From Bordetella genomosp. 11 (GTDB taxonomy: Bacteria; Pseudomonadota; Gammaproteobacteria; Burkholderiales; Burkholderiaceae_B), in assembly GCF_002261215.1 (NCBI RefSeq), contig NZ_NEVS01000001.1:1-64000 (forward strand): a stretch of DNA of 64,000 bases, in the 5' to 3' direction. Every line of letters begins with the position of its first letter. Positions within the stretch are counted from its first letter, which is position 1. The notes below the pieces were generated by a model that worked only from the letters and a program-made list of their open reading frames with translations, had not been told where the DNA came from and did no database searches. Below are positions 7,368-16,396 of this stretch, one piece after another. The position numbers were made by a program, and so were the translations under genes.

Positions 7368-8513
7368 CTATGCGGGGAAGGACGGCATGATGTCGGTTTC
7401 CTGGTATTGCAGTATCCCGCTGTCGGTGCCGATATAGAGCTGGGCCGCGTACTGGTGCATGCAGCGCACGGGCAAAGGCGCCAGCCGTGCCGGAAATCCA
7501 TCGCCGGTTTCGATACCCGGCTCCAGCGGTTCCTGGCGCGAGAAGAAAAGGACCTGCCTCAAGGCACTGTCCGATGACGGTTCGTCCTGGCGGGCCGGAC
7601 CGCCCAGGGGCCGAACGGCAAGATAGAAATTCGGCCCGGTGTAGCTGGTCGTGGAAGAAACCGCGATCGCGGTGATATCCGGGTCCACCGCATATTGGGG
7701 TGCGTTCACCAGGGAACCGGGGCCCAGTGTGAACTTGGGGTCGTCGTTGTGCGCCTGCAGCATCCGTATGTTGACGGAATACAGCGCCTGCGGGGCTTGC
7801 GGCGAAAGATAGAGCCAGCTGACCAGATGGTCGAACTGGGCATCGTAGGCATAGTTGACGGTGCTCGTTACGGCGGGGTTGTAGTACGCGATGGTGTCGG
7901 CGGTATCGTCGCCCTCGTAGCAGCACAGCGCCCCCAACGTCGTCCCGATGAACGCCGATGTACGGCCGGGAAAGGCGGCCTTGATATTCTGGATCCGTGC
8001 CTGCGGACGTGGGCCTTTGAGTTTGCCGAACTCCTGGTTGATATAGGCGTGGGGTCGGTAGGTCCGGCCCTTGTCGGTCGAATACAGCACGGTCTCGGGG
8101 CTGGCGATATAGAGCGTTCCCTGGTCGTCGAAACAGGCGTTGTGCTCGGATTGGGCGAACATGGTCATCAGGCCGCTGAATCGCGTTTCCAGCCGGCCGG
8201 ATGCGGGTTGGCTGGCATCGCCTACCCATGCGGCGTTGATGACGCGCGCGTCGACGCCGATCAGGGTGGCGAAGATCGTATCCCCGCTGCTGCAGAAGGA
8301 GTAGCACTCGCGCTTGGGCGCACCGGACTCCGGCGTGGCGATGACAAGCACCTTGCGAAAGTCCTGGCCGTTTCGGTCCTTCCTGTAGAGGCTGGTTCTG
8401 CCGAGCGCATAGAGGCAGTCGTTCCTGGCGTCGTATTGGATGCTGAGGATAGGTTCGCCCAGGTTCCAGCTGCCGGCGGGCGATGCGGTCGTTTCATCGT
8501 GGCCTGGGTTCAT
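7368..8513 (-). CDS. Hypothetical protein, probable beta-propeller
   Basis: I do not recognise this 381-aa protein. It has no signal peptide or membrane segment. It contains repeated blocks of short beta strands with Gly/Asp turns and aromatic residues (LSIQYDARNDCLYALG, LYSTDKGRTYRPHAY, LYIGTDSGILQYQE). These resemble BNR/sortilin-type or YVTN-type propeller blades. The C-terminal RCMHQYAAQLYIGTDSGI looks like a closing blade. It stands alone between two LysR genes and has no obvious operon partner. A cytoplasmic ligand-binding or scaffold role would be a guess. Confidence 0.6.
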   Translation of the reverse strand: MNPGHDETTASPAGSWNLGEPILSIQYDARNDCLYALGRTSLYRKDRNGQDFRKVLVIATPESGAPKRECYSFCSSGDTIFATLIGVDARVINAAWVGDASQPASGRLETRFSGLMTMFAQSEHNACFDDQGTLYIASPETVLYSTDKGRTYRPHAYINQEFGKLKGPRPQARIQNIKAAFPGRTSAFIGTTLGALCCYEGDDTADTIAYYNPAVTSTVNYAYDAQFDHLVSWLYLSPQAPQALYSVNIRMLQAHNDDPKFTLGPGSLVNAPQYAVDPDITAIAVSSTTSYTGPNFYLAVRPLGGPARQDEPSSDSALRQVLFFSRQEPLEPGIETGDGFPARLAPLPVRCMHQYAAQLYIGTDSGILQYQETDIMPSFPA

Positions 8514-8694
8514 GTCGGGGATGCCTTTCCAGCGTGGCGGGATTGGATGGTCCTCGCCAAACTAACACCCCGCGATACGGGCGGCGTTGCAAGGTTACGG
8601 CGCGCTTGCGCGAGTCCATGGTGCCGCCTGTGACGGTCACCGCGCAGGCGGTTGCATGTTGTCCGGATAAATTACGGCCGCGTCCCGTGCGCGC

Positions 8695-9600
8695 CTATTG
8701 CTTCCACGCCGCATCCTTGAACCAGCGCCGCAGGTGTTCGACGAACAGCTTCACCTTGTACGGCAAATGCCGCCGGCTTTGCACGATGGCGTAGATATCC
8801 AGCCCTTCGGGGCGGTACTCGGGCATCACGACCTGCAGCGTGCCGGCGCGCACGGCGCTTTCGACCATATAGCGGGGGTGCATGGAGATCCCGTGGTCCA
8901 GCATCGCGAGGTGCATGATGGATTCGCCCAGGTTGGAGCTGAACGTGCCGGAAACATGGACCACCTGCGTGTTGTCGCGGCGATCGGTGAACGTCCACAT
9001 ATTCGTCGGCGCTTTCAGGCTGTGCACCAGGCAGTTGTGGTTCTCCAGGTCCTTGGGGGTGGACGGCGTGCCATGTGCCTGCAGATAGGCGCGCGTGGCG
9101 ACGATGACCTGCGGAACGACGGTGATCAGGTAGGCGATCTGGTTGGTGTCCTTCAGGCGCGGCGCGATGCGTACCGATAGGTCGAGGTTCTCCGCGATCA
9201 GGTCGCTGCGGCCATCGTCCAGCAGCAGGGATATCTTGATCGCCGGATAACGGCGCAGGAAGTCCTCGATGGCCGGGGCCAGGTGCACCGCGCCAAAGGA
9301 CGGCGGCGTGCCCAGCCGGATGCGGCCGGTCGGCGTGCGCACCGGTCCCTGGACCAGCTCCTTCAGATTCCGTGTGGCCAGCGACAGCGCATCGGCGTTC
9401 TCGAGCAGGAGCCGCCCGCTTTCCGTGAGGCTGACGTGCTTGGTATTGCGGTTGAACAGCTGCACGCCGAAGTAGCCTTCCAGCCAGGCGATCTTCTTGG
9501 TGACGGATGAACGGCTGGATGCGCGGCTTTCCGCGGCCTTGGAGAAGCTGAGGCTTCTGCCCACTTCCTGGAAGACCTCCATGCACTCGATCAGGTCCAT
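8695..9600 (-). CDS. LysR-family transcriptional regulator, divergent from the 9.7-16.3 kb operon
   Basis: Regulator of 301 aa of the CrgA/DmlR-like LysR branch. The helix-turn-helix is SLSFSKAAESRASSRSSVTK (residues 16-35), followed by VQLFNRNTKHVSLTESG and a C-terminal effector domain. It is transcribed away from the iron-alcohol-dehydrogenase gene, with only about 100 bases between the two starts. It probably activates that operon and represses itself. A TTTCC-N5-GGAAA dyad at 9608-9622 lies immediately upstream of its start and is a good candidate site. Confidence 0.88.
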   Translation of the reverse strand: MDLIECMEVFQEVGRSLSFSKAAESRASSRSSVTKKIAWLEGYFGVQLFNRNTKHVSLTESGRLLLENADALSLATRNLKELVQGPVRTPTGRIRLGTPPSFGAVHLAPAIEDFLRRYPAIKISLLLDDGRSDLIAENLDLSVRIAPRLKDTNQIAYLITVVPQVIVATRAYLQAHGTPSTPKDLENHNCLVHSLKAPTNMWTFTDRRDNTQVVHVSGTFSSNLGESIMHLAMLDHGISMHPRYMVESAVRAGTLQVVMPEYRPEGLDIYAIVQSRRHLPYKVKLFVEHLRRWFKDAAWKQ

Positions 9601-9607
9601 ACGTCTG

Positions 9608-9622
9608 TTTCCATTTTGGAAA
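9608..9622. promoter_or_regulatory. Candidate LysR operator (TTTCC-N5-GGAAA)
   Basis: A 15-bp dyad with T-N13-A ends sits in the divergent promoter between the LysR gene (start 9600) and the 9693/9711 gene. Its shape and location fit a LysR binding site close to the regulator's own start codon. Confidence 0.45.
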
Positions 9623-9692
9623 ATATGATTTCGAGGCGCGGCCCTTCTGCGCGCCGTGCGCGCTTACTACACTGGGCGACCCATTTTGCCGA

Positions 9693-10868
9693 ATGCAGCG
9701 CGCGCATCCCATGATCCCAGGCGATTTCGACTACCACCTTTACGGCACCCATGTGCGCTTCGGCGAAGGCGTGGCGAGCGCTGTGGGCGAGGAGCTGCGG
9801 GCGCGTGGATTGGCCCGGCCGGTGGTCCTGCTGCAGGACCGCATCGCCGGCACGCCGGGCTACGCGGCGTTGCTGCAGTCGCTTGACGGCATGGCCGTGC
9901 TGCAGCGCCGCGGCATCCCGCCGCATTCGAGTGTCAGTTTAATCGAAACAATGGCGCCGGAAGTGGCCCGCTTCGGCGCCGACTGCGTGGTGGCCGTCGG
10001 AGGCGGCAGCGTGGCGGATTCGGCCAAGGCCCTGGTGTTGCTGCTGGCCGAGGGAGGCATCCTGGCCGACCATGTCACCGTGTTCCATCCGCCGGCGAGG
10101 ATCGAAATCCCGCGCCGCATCCGGCCGAAGCTGCCCATCGTTGCCGTGCCGACGACGGCATCGGGGGCGGAAGCCACCTCCTCGTTCGGCGTGCGCGACG
10201 GCGAGCACGAAAAGCGCATGTTCTGGAACCGCCAGGTGTCCGCCGCGGCGATCCTTATCGATCCGCTGATGAGCGGTGACGTGCCGCTGGCGACCATGCG
10301 GTATACGGCCATGAACGGCATCGCGCATTGCCTGGAGGGGCTGTATTCCAAGGGCCGCTCCATCGTGTCCGACGGCATGGCGGTGCAGGGGCTGGGCCTG
10401 TTCCAGCAGGCGCTGGCCCGGCCCTTGCCGGACGAGACCGCGCAGCGGCGCCTGATCCTGGCGGCGGGACATTTGTCCGGCATGGTGCTGGCGATGGCAC
10501 GCAGTTGCCTGCATCACGCGATCTGCCATGTATTGGGCGCCCGTATGAACCTGCCGCACGGGCTGGTGAATACGGTCATCCTGCCGCATGCATTGCGGTT
10601 CAACGAGGAGGTTGCCGCCCCGCTGCTGGCGCCCGCCCTGGAGCGCGTGAACACGTTGGCCGGACATCGCCACCCCAGTCTTTCGGAATGGCTGGCGGCT
10701 ACCGCCGACGCGCTGGCGCTGCCGCGTCGCCTGCGCGACATCGGCGTACCCGAGGCCGCCCTGCCCGACATCGCCGCGCACGTCATGGGCGAACGCGGTC
10801 TGGCACTGAATCCCCGTCCTGTCGCGGCCGCGAGCGAAGTGCTCGCCATCCTGCGCCAGGCCTTCTAG
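9693..10868 (+). CDS. Iron-containing alcohol dehydrogenase, maleylacetate reductase-like
   Basis: Protein of 391 aa (385 if ATG 9711 is used) of the group III metal-dependent alcohol dehydrogenases. The nucleotide motif VVAVGGGSVADSAKA and the second segment PIVAVPTTASGAEATSSF are typical. The metal-site stretches NGIAHCLEGLY and CLHHAICHVLG with LPHGLVNTVILPH resemble maleylacetate reductase, which reduces maleylacetate to 3-oxoadipate at the end of some aromatic pathways. No ring-cleavage dioxygenase of the usual type is beside it, so the true substrate is open. It is first in a seven-gene run. Confidence 0.8.
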   Translation: MQRAHPMIPGDFDYHLYGTHVRFGEGVASAVGEELRARGLARPVVLLQDRIAGTPGYAALLQSLDGMAVLQRRGIPPHSSVSLIETMAPEVARFGADCVVAVGGGSVADSAKALVLLLAEGGILADHVTVFHPPARIEIPRRIRPKLPIVAVPTTASGAEATSSFGVRDGEHEKRMFWNRQVSAAAILIDPLMSGDVPLATMRYTAMNGIAHCLEGLYSKGRSIVSDGMAVQGLGLFQQALARPLPDETAQRRLILAAGHLSGMVLAMARSCLHHAICHVLGARMNLPHGLVNTVILPHALRFNEEVAAPLLAPALERVNTLAGHRHPSLSEWLAATADALALPRRLRDIGVPEAALPDIAAHVMGERGLALNPRPVAAASEVLAILRQAF

Positions 10869-10885
10869 ACACAGCAGGAGACACT

Positions 10886-11761
10886 ATGGATATCGTTGGC
10901 AGCGGCGCCACGCTGGGGGCGCGCATCGAAGGCATGGACCTGGCCCGGGCATTGTCGCCGCAGGACTATCGCGCGATCGAGCAGGCATTGGGTCGTTATG
11001 GCGTCGTGTGCTTTCCCCGCCAACGGCTGGACGCCGCCGCCTTGAAGCGGTTCTCCGAAAACTTCGGCACGCTGGAAGTCAATGTGGCGAATCTGTACCA
11101 CGAGCCGGGCATCCCGGAGGTCATGATCCTGTCCAATATCGTGGAGGACGGCAAGCCCATCGGCCTGAGCGACGCGGGCCAGGATTGGCATACGGACATG
11201 TCGTACAGCCGGACCATCGCCTTCAGCAATGTGCTGTACGGCATACGCATCCCCATGCGCGATGGCAAGCCGCTGGGCAACACCGAGTTCTGCAATATGC
11301 ATGCGGCCTATGAGGGATTGCCGCCGGCGCTGAAAAGCGAACTGGACGGCATGACCATTACCCATGACTTCAACAAGTTCTGGGAAATGATGCGCAGGGA
11401 AAAGGGCAGCACGCGTCCGCCGCTGACGGAGGAGCAGCGCCGGCGCAAGCCGCCGGTATCGCATCCGGTTTTCCTGACGCATCCCATCACCGGGCGCAAG
11501 GTGCTGTACGCCAATCCCGGCTATTCGATGCGTATCAATGAAATGCCGGCGGCGCGCAGCGAAGAGGTGCTGGCGTTCCTGTTCCGGCATCAGTTGCAGG
11601 AGCAGTACCGCTACCGCCACAACTGGGCCGAGGGCGACGTGCTGATGTGGGACAACATGGGCACGATCCACAATGCGGTGGCCGATTACCGGCCCGACGA
11701 GCCGCGCCTGATCAAGCGTTGCCAGGTGATGGCGGACAAGTATTTCCCCGAGCTGTACTGA
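10886..11761 (+). CDS. TauD/TfdA-family Fe(II)/2-oxoglutarate dioxygenase
   Basis: Non-heme iron oxygenase of 291 aa that couples 2-oxoglutarate decarboxylation to hydroxylation of a small acid. The iron ligands are visible as WHTD (His and Asp, about residue 103) and a distal His in MGTIHNAVADY, followed by the 2-oxoglutarate-binding Arg in PDEPRLIKRC. ATG 10886 has CAGGAG eight bases upstream. It lies 17 bases after the dehydrogenase. TfdA-type enzymes often release an aldehyde or phenol from an ether or sulfonate, which would suit a linked dehydrogenase, but this is inference. Confidence 0.86.
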   Translation: MDIVGSGATLGARIEGMDLARALSPQDYRAIEQALGRYGVVCFPRQRLDAAALKRFSENFGTLEVNVANLYHEPGIPEVMILSNIVEDGKPIGLSDAGQDWHTDMSYSRTIAFSNVLYGIRIPMRDGKPLGNTEFCNMHAAYEGLPPALKSELDGMTITHDFNKFWEMMRREKGSTRPPLTEEQRRRKPPVSHPVFLTHPITGRKVLYANPGYSMRINEMPAARSEEVLAFLFRHQLQEQYRYRHNWAEGDVLMWDNMGTIHNAVADYRPDEPRLIKRCQVMADKYFPELY

Positions 11762-11886
11762 AAACGGCGGGATAGGACGCACGGGCCGGCGGCGCATCGG
11801 CGGCCCGTGCGATGCGCGACCGGCCGGGCGCCCTTGCGGGCACCGGCCAGGATGGCGGCCATGCCGCCCACAACAAGGAGACAGAC

Positions 11887-12885
11887 ATGAAAACACGATA
11901 CCTGGCCGGCCGGGCACTGGCCGTGGCGCTGGCGAGCACGCTGCTGATGGCGGCGCCCGCGCGCGCCGACGAGTATCCCTCGCGGCCGATACGCATGGTA
12001 GTGGGCTATGCGGCGGGCGGCCCGACGGATGTGGTCGCGCGCGTCATGGCCAAGGAAATGTCCGAGGCATTGGGCGCGTCCGTCGTGGTGGAAAACAAGC
12101 CCGGGGCCAGCGCATCCATCGCGGCCGCCGATGTCATGCGCGCCCCGCCCGACGGCTACAAAGTGCTGGTCACGTCGCTGACGCTGAACGTGAATCCCCT
12201 GCTTTATCCCAAGCGCTACGACTACGATCCGGTCAAGGCTTTCGCGCCGGTCACCAACTTCGCCAACAATCCAATGTTGCTGGTGACGAACTACGACTCG
12301 CCGTACCGGGACCTGAAATCCCTGATCGCCGATGCCAAGGCACATCCCGGCAAGCTGACGTTCGGTTCGTCCGGCGTGGGCGGGTCCGCGCATCTGGCGG
12401 CCGAAATGCTGGCCACCGAGGCCGGGATCAAGATGGTCCATGTGCCGTTCAAGGGCAACGGCCCGGCGTTGCAGGAGATGGTGGCGGGCCGCATCAGCTT
12501 CATGTTCTATCCCAGCGTGGGCATCGCCAACTATGTCGCCGCCAAGCAGCTGCGCGTGCTGGCGGTCGGCACGGAGCAGCCCGAGAAGGATTTCCCCGGC
12601 GTGCCGACCATGGACAGCCTGGGCTTCAAGGGCTTCGAGCAGGGCGCGCCGTGGATCGGCATGCTGGCACCGGCCGGTACGCCCAAGCCCATCGTCGATA
12701 AGCTGAACAAGGCGGCGGTCGATGCCCTGGCCAAGCCGGCGGTGCGCGAGCAACTGGCGCAATTGGGCGCGAAGGTGGTGGCGGACAGTCCCGAGCATTT
12801 CCGCCAGTTCCTGATCGAGGACAAGGCCCGTTGGGCCGACGTCATCAGGAAGGGCAACGTGACCGCGGACGACACCGGCAATTGA
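11887..12885 (+). CDS. Bug/TctC-family periplasmic solute-binding protein
   Basis: Protein of 332 aa with a signal peptide (MKTRYLAGRALAVALASTLL, cleaved near ARA-D). The Bug signature YPSRPIRMVVGYAAGGPTDV follows directly, with the later VPFKGNGPALQEMVAG stretch. Such proteins bind carboxylates or aromatic acids in the periplasm. AAGGAG stands seven bases before ATG 11887. No TctA/TctB membrane genes are nearby, as is common for the expanded Bug set of Bordetella, so its transporter partner is elsewhere or it acts as a sensor. Its place in the operon suggests it binds the operon's growth substrate. Confidence 0.9.
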   Translation: MKTRYLAGRALAVALASTLLMAAPARADEYPSRPIRMVVGYAAGGPTDVVARVMAKEMSEALGASVVVENKPGASASIAAADVMRAPPDGYKVLVTSLTLNVNPLLYPKRYDYDPVKAFAPVTNFANNPMLLVTNYDSPYRDLKSLIADAKAHPGKLTFGSSGVGGSAHLAAEMLATEAGIKMVHVPFKGNGPALQEMVAGRISFMFYPSVGIANYVAAKQLRVLAVGTEQPEKDFPGVPTMDSLGFKGFEQGAPWIGMLAPAGTPKPIVDKLNKAAVDALAKPAVREQLAQLGAKVVADSPEHFRQFLIEDKARWADVIRKGNVTADDTGN

Positions 12886-12911
12886 GCGCCCGCCGCAAGG
12901 ATGCCCGCACC

Positions 12912-14111
12912 GTGAGCAAAGCCGTATTGGACGAGTGTTATTCCATCGATCGCCTGCGCGCGGCGGCGCGCGCCCGGCTGCCGGCGCCGGTCTTCGATTT
13001 CTTCGAGGGCGGCGCCGAGGATGAAATCACCTTGCGCGACAACATGGATGCCTTCCGCCGCGTCCGCCTGGTGCCGCGCGTACTGCGCGACGTGTCCCGC
13101 GTCGACGCGCGCGCCGCTTTGCTGGGCCGCGCCGCGCAGTTGCCGCTGGCCATCGGGCCGACCGGCGCGGTGGGCTTCGGCTGGCGCGGCGGCGACGTGG
13201 CGCTGGCCCGTGCCGCGGCCGGCCTGGACCTGCCTTATGCCTTGTCGACGTCGGCGACCGCATCGATCGAGGAGATCGCGGAACAGGCGCCCGGGCGCCT
13301 GTGGTTCCAGGCCTATATCCTGCAGGACAAGGCGCGCCTGGACGACCTGGTCGGCCGCGCGCTGGCGGCCGGTTACGAAGGCTTGATGATCACGGTGGAC
13401 CTGCCCGTGGGCGGCAAGCGCGAACGCGACCTGGCCAACGGACTGGGCTTTCCCATGAAGATCACGCCGCGCAACTTCTGGCAGTTCGCGCGGCGCCCGG
13501 CGTGGTCGCTGGACATGCTGGTCCGCCGGCCGCCCGTCATGCCCAGCCTGGCGGGCATGAAGAGGGTCGAAAGCGATCGCAAGGCCATGCAGTCCGTGGC
13601 GGGGCGCAATTACGATCCCTCGTTCGACCTGGCCGCGTTGGCGCGCATCCGGGATCGCTGGCCGCGCCGGCTGATCGTCAAGGGTGTCGTGCATCCCGCC
13701 GATGTCGAATCGCTGGTCGGACTGGGCGCCGACGCACTGGTGGTCTCGAATCATGGCGGCCGGCAGCTGGACACCGGCATCGCCACGCTGGACGCGTTGT
13801 CCGGCATCGTCGCGGCGGCCGGCGGCCGCGTGCCGGTGCTGCTGGACGGCGGCGTGCGCCGCGGCAGCGACATCTACAAGGCACTGGCGCTGGGCGCGGC
13901 CGGGGTGATGACGGGCCGCGCGACCTTGTACGGCGTGCTGGCGGGCGGACTGGACGGCGCGCGGCGCGCGCTGGACATCCTGCGCGACGAGTTGACCCGA
14001 ACCATGCAGTTGTGCGGCACGCCGGCACTGGCGGACATCACGCGGGATGTCCTGAGCCTGCCGCATGGCCTGCCCGATTCCATCCGCCGGCATGCAAAGG
14101 AGCCGCAATGA
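12912..14111 (+). CDS. FMN-dependent alpha-hydroxy-acid dehydrogenase/oxidase
   Basis: Protein of 399 aa of the lactate/mandelate dehydrogenase and glycolate oxidase family, which oxidises 2-hydroxyacids to 2-oxoacids using FMN. Visible motifs are the flavin-site ALSTSATASIEEIAEQ, the IVKGVVHP lysine, the catalytic SNHGGRQLD histidine and the phosphate-binding DGGVRRGSDIYKALALGA. The start is GTG 12912 with AAGG upstream; the nearby ATG 12901 is out of frame. Its last codons overlap the next gene by four bases (ATGA). It fits a pathway passing through a hydroxy acid. Confidence 0.87.
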   Translation: MSKAVLDECYSIDRLRAAARARLPAPVFDFFEGGAEDEITLRDNMDAFRRVRLVPRVLRDVSRVDARAALLGRAAQLPLAIGPTGAVGFGWRGGDVALARAAAGLDLPYALSTSATASIEEIAEQAPGRLWFQAYILQDKARLDDLVGRALAAGYEGLMITVDLPVGGKRERDLANGLGFPMKITPRNFWQFARRPAWSLDMLVRRPPVMPSLAGMKRVESDRKAMQSVAGRNYDPSFDLAALARIRDRWPRRLIVKGVVHPADVESLVGLGADALVVSNHGGRQLDTGIATLDALSGIVAAAGGRVPVLLDGGVRRGSDIYKALALGAAGVMTGRATLYGVLAGGLDGARRALDILRDELTRTMQLCGTPALADITRDVLSLPHGLPDSIRRHAKEPQ

Positions 14112-14530
14112 ACGACACCATCAGCTTGTGCCGCAACCAGGTCATGGGGTTTTTCCGTGACCTGGACGATAACGCCTATGACAGCCTGGTCAGCCGTATG
14201 AGCCCGGCCGCGGTGTGGCATCGGCAGGGCAAGGTCCTGCACGGCCGCGAGGCGGTGCTGCAGGCATTGGCAGGCCGCTCGCGCACGATGCGCATCCACC
14301 ATCTGATCAGCAATCTGTTCGCCGATCGGGCGGAGGACGACCGCTGCGTCATGCGCGGCTATATGCTGGTGGTGCGGCACGATGCCGGCGCGCCCCTGGA
14401 GGGCGCGGCGCCGCTTTCCGGCATCGAAAACATAAGGACGATGCACGTGGAGCTGACCTGCATGGAGGGCGCATGGCTGATCGACCGCATGCGCAATGAC
14501 GAACCCAGTTTCGCGAGGACAACGCGATGA
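14108..14530 (+). CDS. SnoaL-like/NTF2-fold protein
   Basis: Small protein of 140 aa with the NTF2-fold pattern: an N-terminal helix (RNQVMGFFRDLDDNAYDSLV), a WHRQGKVLHGREAVLQAL turn, then long strands ending in the short VELTCMEGAWLIDRM tail. Members include isomerases, dehydratases and dioxygenase beta-like subunits. It overlaps both neighbours by four bases (ATGA at 14108-14111 and 14527-14530), so its translation is tightly coupled to theirs. A catalytic role in the same pathway is plausible but cannot be named. Confidence 0.72.
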   Translation: MNDTISLCRNQVMGFFRDLDDNAYDSLVSRMSPAAVWHRQGKVLHGREAVLQALAGRSRTMRIHHLISNLFADRAEDDRCVMRGYMLVVRHDAGAPLEGAAPLSGIENIRTMHVELTCMEGAWLIDRMRNDEPSFARTTR

Positions 14531-15288
14531 AATGGCTACGCTATACGCAGGCCGGCCGTACCGGCTACGGCATTCTGGAAGACGACCGGATCGTCGCGGT
14601 ACGCGGCGATCCCTTCCAGGGCTATGAGAAGACCGGCGACATCGTCCGGCTGGCCGACGTGCGCGTGGAAGTGCCGGTGATCCCGCCCACCTTCTACTGC
14701 GTCGGGCTGAACTACGTCACGCACATCGGCACCGAGGGCCTGAAGATCCCGACGCAGCCGGACGTCGGCTATCGCGCCAACAATGCGCTGGTGGCCCATG
14801 GCCAGGACGTGATCATGCCGGCGGATGCCGGCAAGGTGCATTACGAAGGCGAACTGGTGGTGGTGATCGGCAAGAAGGCGCACAACGTGAGCGAGGCCCA
14901 GGCGCGCGAGTGCGTGCTGGGCTATACCATCGGCAACGACGTCAGCGAACGGGTCTGGCAGGCGTCGGACCGGACGTTCTGGCGGGCCAAGAACAGCGAC
15001 ACCTTCAAGCCGATGGGGCCGTGGATAGAAACCGCGGCCGACGTCGACGCGATGGAAACGGTGGTGTCCGTGAACGGCGAGGAAAGCACACGCTTCCGGA
15101 CCAACGATATGCTGTTCGGCATCGACCGCTTCATCAGCACCATGAGCCGGTACCTGACGCTGTATCCGGGCGATATCCTGTGGATGGGCACGGATGGCCA
15201 TTCGCCGGACCTGCGGGATGGGGACGTCGTGGACATCTCGATAACAGGCTTGGGTACACTGACCAACCGCTTCGTGCGCGGAAACTGA
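14527..15288 (+). CDS. Fumarylacetoacetate hydrolase (FAH) family protein
   Basis: Protein of 253 aa of the FAH family, which hydrolyses, decarboxylates or hydrates 2-oxo or 2,4-dioxo acids with a divalent metal. The motifs FYCVGLNYVTHIG, the acidic HYEGELVVVIGKKA and GYTIGNDVSERVWQ, and the TFKPMGPWI stretch are all present. The acidic residues in these blocks are the metal ligands in known structures. It is the sixth gene of the run and probably acts on a late oxo-acid. Confidence 0.87.
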   Translation: MKWLRYTQAGRTGYGILEDDRIVAVRGDPFQGYEKTGDIVRLADVRVEVPVIPPTFYCVGLNYVTHIGTEGLKIPTQPDVGYRANNALVAHGQDVIMPADAGKVHYEGELVVVIGKKAHNVSEAQARECVLGYTIGNDVSERVWQASDRTFWRAKNSDTFKPMGPWIETAADVDAMETVVSVNGEESTRFRTNDMLFGIDRFISTMSRYLTLYPGDILWMGTDGHSPDLRDGDVVDISITGLGTLTNRFVRGN

Positions 15289-15315
15289 GCACGCCGCCCT
15301 CTTCAGGAGTCGATC

Positions 15316-16302
15316 ATGCGAGCAGCCCTGTATTCCAGGAACGGACCGGCACGGGACGTCCTGCAAGTGACCGACCTGCCCACGCCGGAGCCCGGTCCGG
15401 GCGAAGTGCGGGTGAAGCTCGCGCTGTCCGGCGTGAACCCCTCCGATGTGAAATCGCGCGCGGGCAGCCGGCCGGTGACGCAGGGGTATATCGTGCCGCA
15501 CAGCGACGGAGCGGGCGTGATCGACCGCGTGGGCAGCGACGTGCCGGCGAGCCGGCTGGGCGAACGGGTCTGGATCTGGAACGGCCAGTGGCAGCGTCCG
15601 ATGGGAACCGCGGCGCAATACATTGCGCTGTCCGCGGAACAGGCCGTGCCGCTGCCGGACAATGTCGGGTTCGAGGCCGGCGCGTGCATGGGAATACCGG
15701 GCCTGACCGCGATGCATGGCGTGATCCTGTTGGGGGATGTCGCGGGCAAGACGGTGCTGGTGACGGGCGGCGCGTCGGGCGTGGGGTACTACGCGGCGCA
15801 GATGGCGCGGCTGCGCGGCGCCCGCGTGATCACGACGGTAGGGTCGGCGGAAAAAGCGCGGCGCCTGGAACAGGTGGGCGTGACCGACAACATCCTGTAC
15901 AAGCAGGAGCCGGTCGCCGAGCGCCTGCTGGCGCTGACGGGCGGCCGCGGCGTGGATGCGATCGTCGATATGGATTTTTCCACGACCGCGGGCCTGGTGC
16001 CGGCGGGGGCGGTGGCCGCGCATGGCGTGATCGCGGTGTACGGCTCCAACCAGCGGGGCGATATTCCCTTGAACTTCGGTGCGTGGCTGCCCCGCTCGCT
16101 GAGCCTGCGGTTCTTTCTGGTCTATGACTTGTTGCCGGCGCAACGGCGGGCCGCGGTGGACGCCTTGAGCGCATTGTTGCGGGATGGGGCGTTATCGCAT
16201 CTGGTCGCGCCGGCGTTCGAGCTCGACGATATTGCCGGCGCGCACGAAGCGGTGGAATCGGGCCGGGTCCTGGGCAATGTGGTGGTGGCTTTGCCGGACT
16301 GA
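15316..16302 (+). CDS. NADPH:quinone reductase-like zinc-free MDR oxidoreductase
   Basis: Medium-chain dehydrogenase/reductase of 328 aa. The N-terminal GroES-like part (MRAALYSRNGPARDVLQVTD) is followed by the Rossmann motif VTGGASGVGYYAAQMARLRG at about residues 150-170. The zinc ligands of alcohol dehydrogenases are missing, as in quinone oxidoreductases. Such enzymes reduce quinones or alpha,beta-unsaturated ketones with NADPH. It ends the run that began at 9693 and converges with the LuxR gene. Confidence 0.84.
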   Translation: MRAALYSRNGPARDVLQVTDLPTPEPGPGEVRVKLALSGVNPSDVKSRAGSRPVTQGYIVPHSDGAGVIDRVGSDVPASRLGERVWIWNGQWQRPMGTAAQYIALSAEQAVPLPDNVGFEAGACMGIPGLTAMHGVILLGDVAGKTVLVTGGASGVGYYAAQMARLRGARVITTVGSAEKARRLEQVGVTDNILYKQEPVAERLLALTGGRGVDAIVDMDFSTTAGLVPAGAVAAHGVIAVYGSNQRGDIPLNFGAWLPRSLSLRFFLVYDLLPAQRRAAVDALSALLRDGALSHLVAPAFELDDIAGAHEAVESGRVLGNVVVALPD

Positions 16303-16396
16303 ATGTCTGTCGGCGTTGCGGCTGGCTCCATTGCCGGCGATGGCGGTTGCGTCCACGCCGTTCGCGGGTGTCGCGGGCCGGCGTCGTGCCGCGCGT

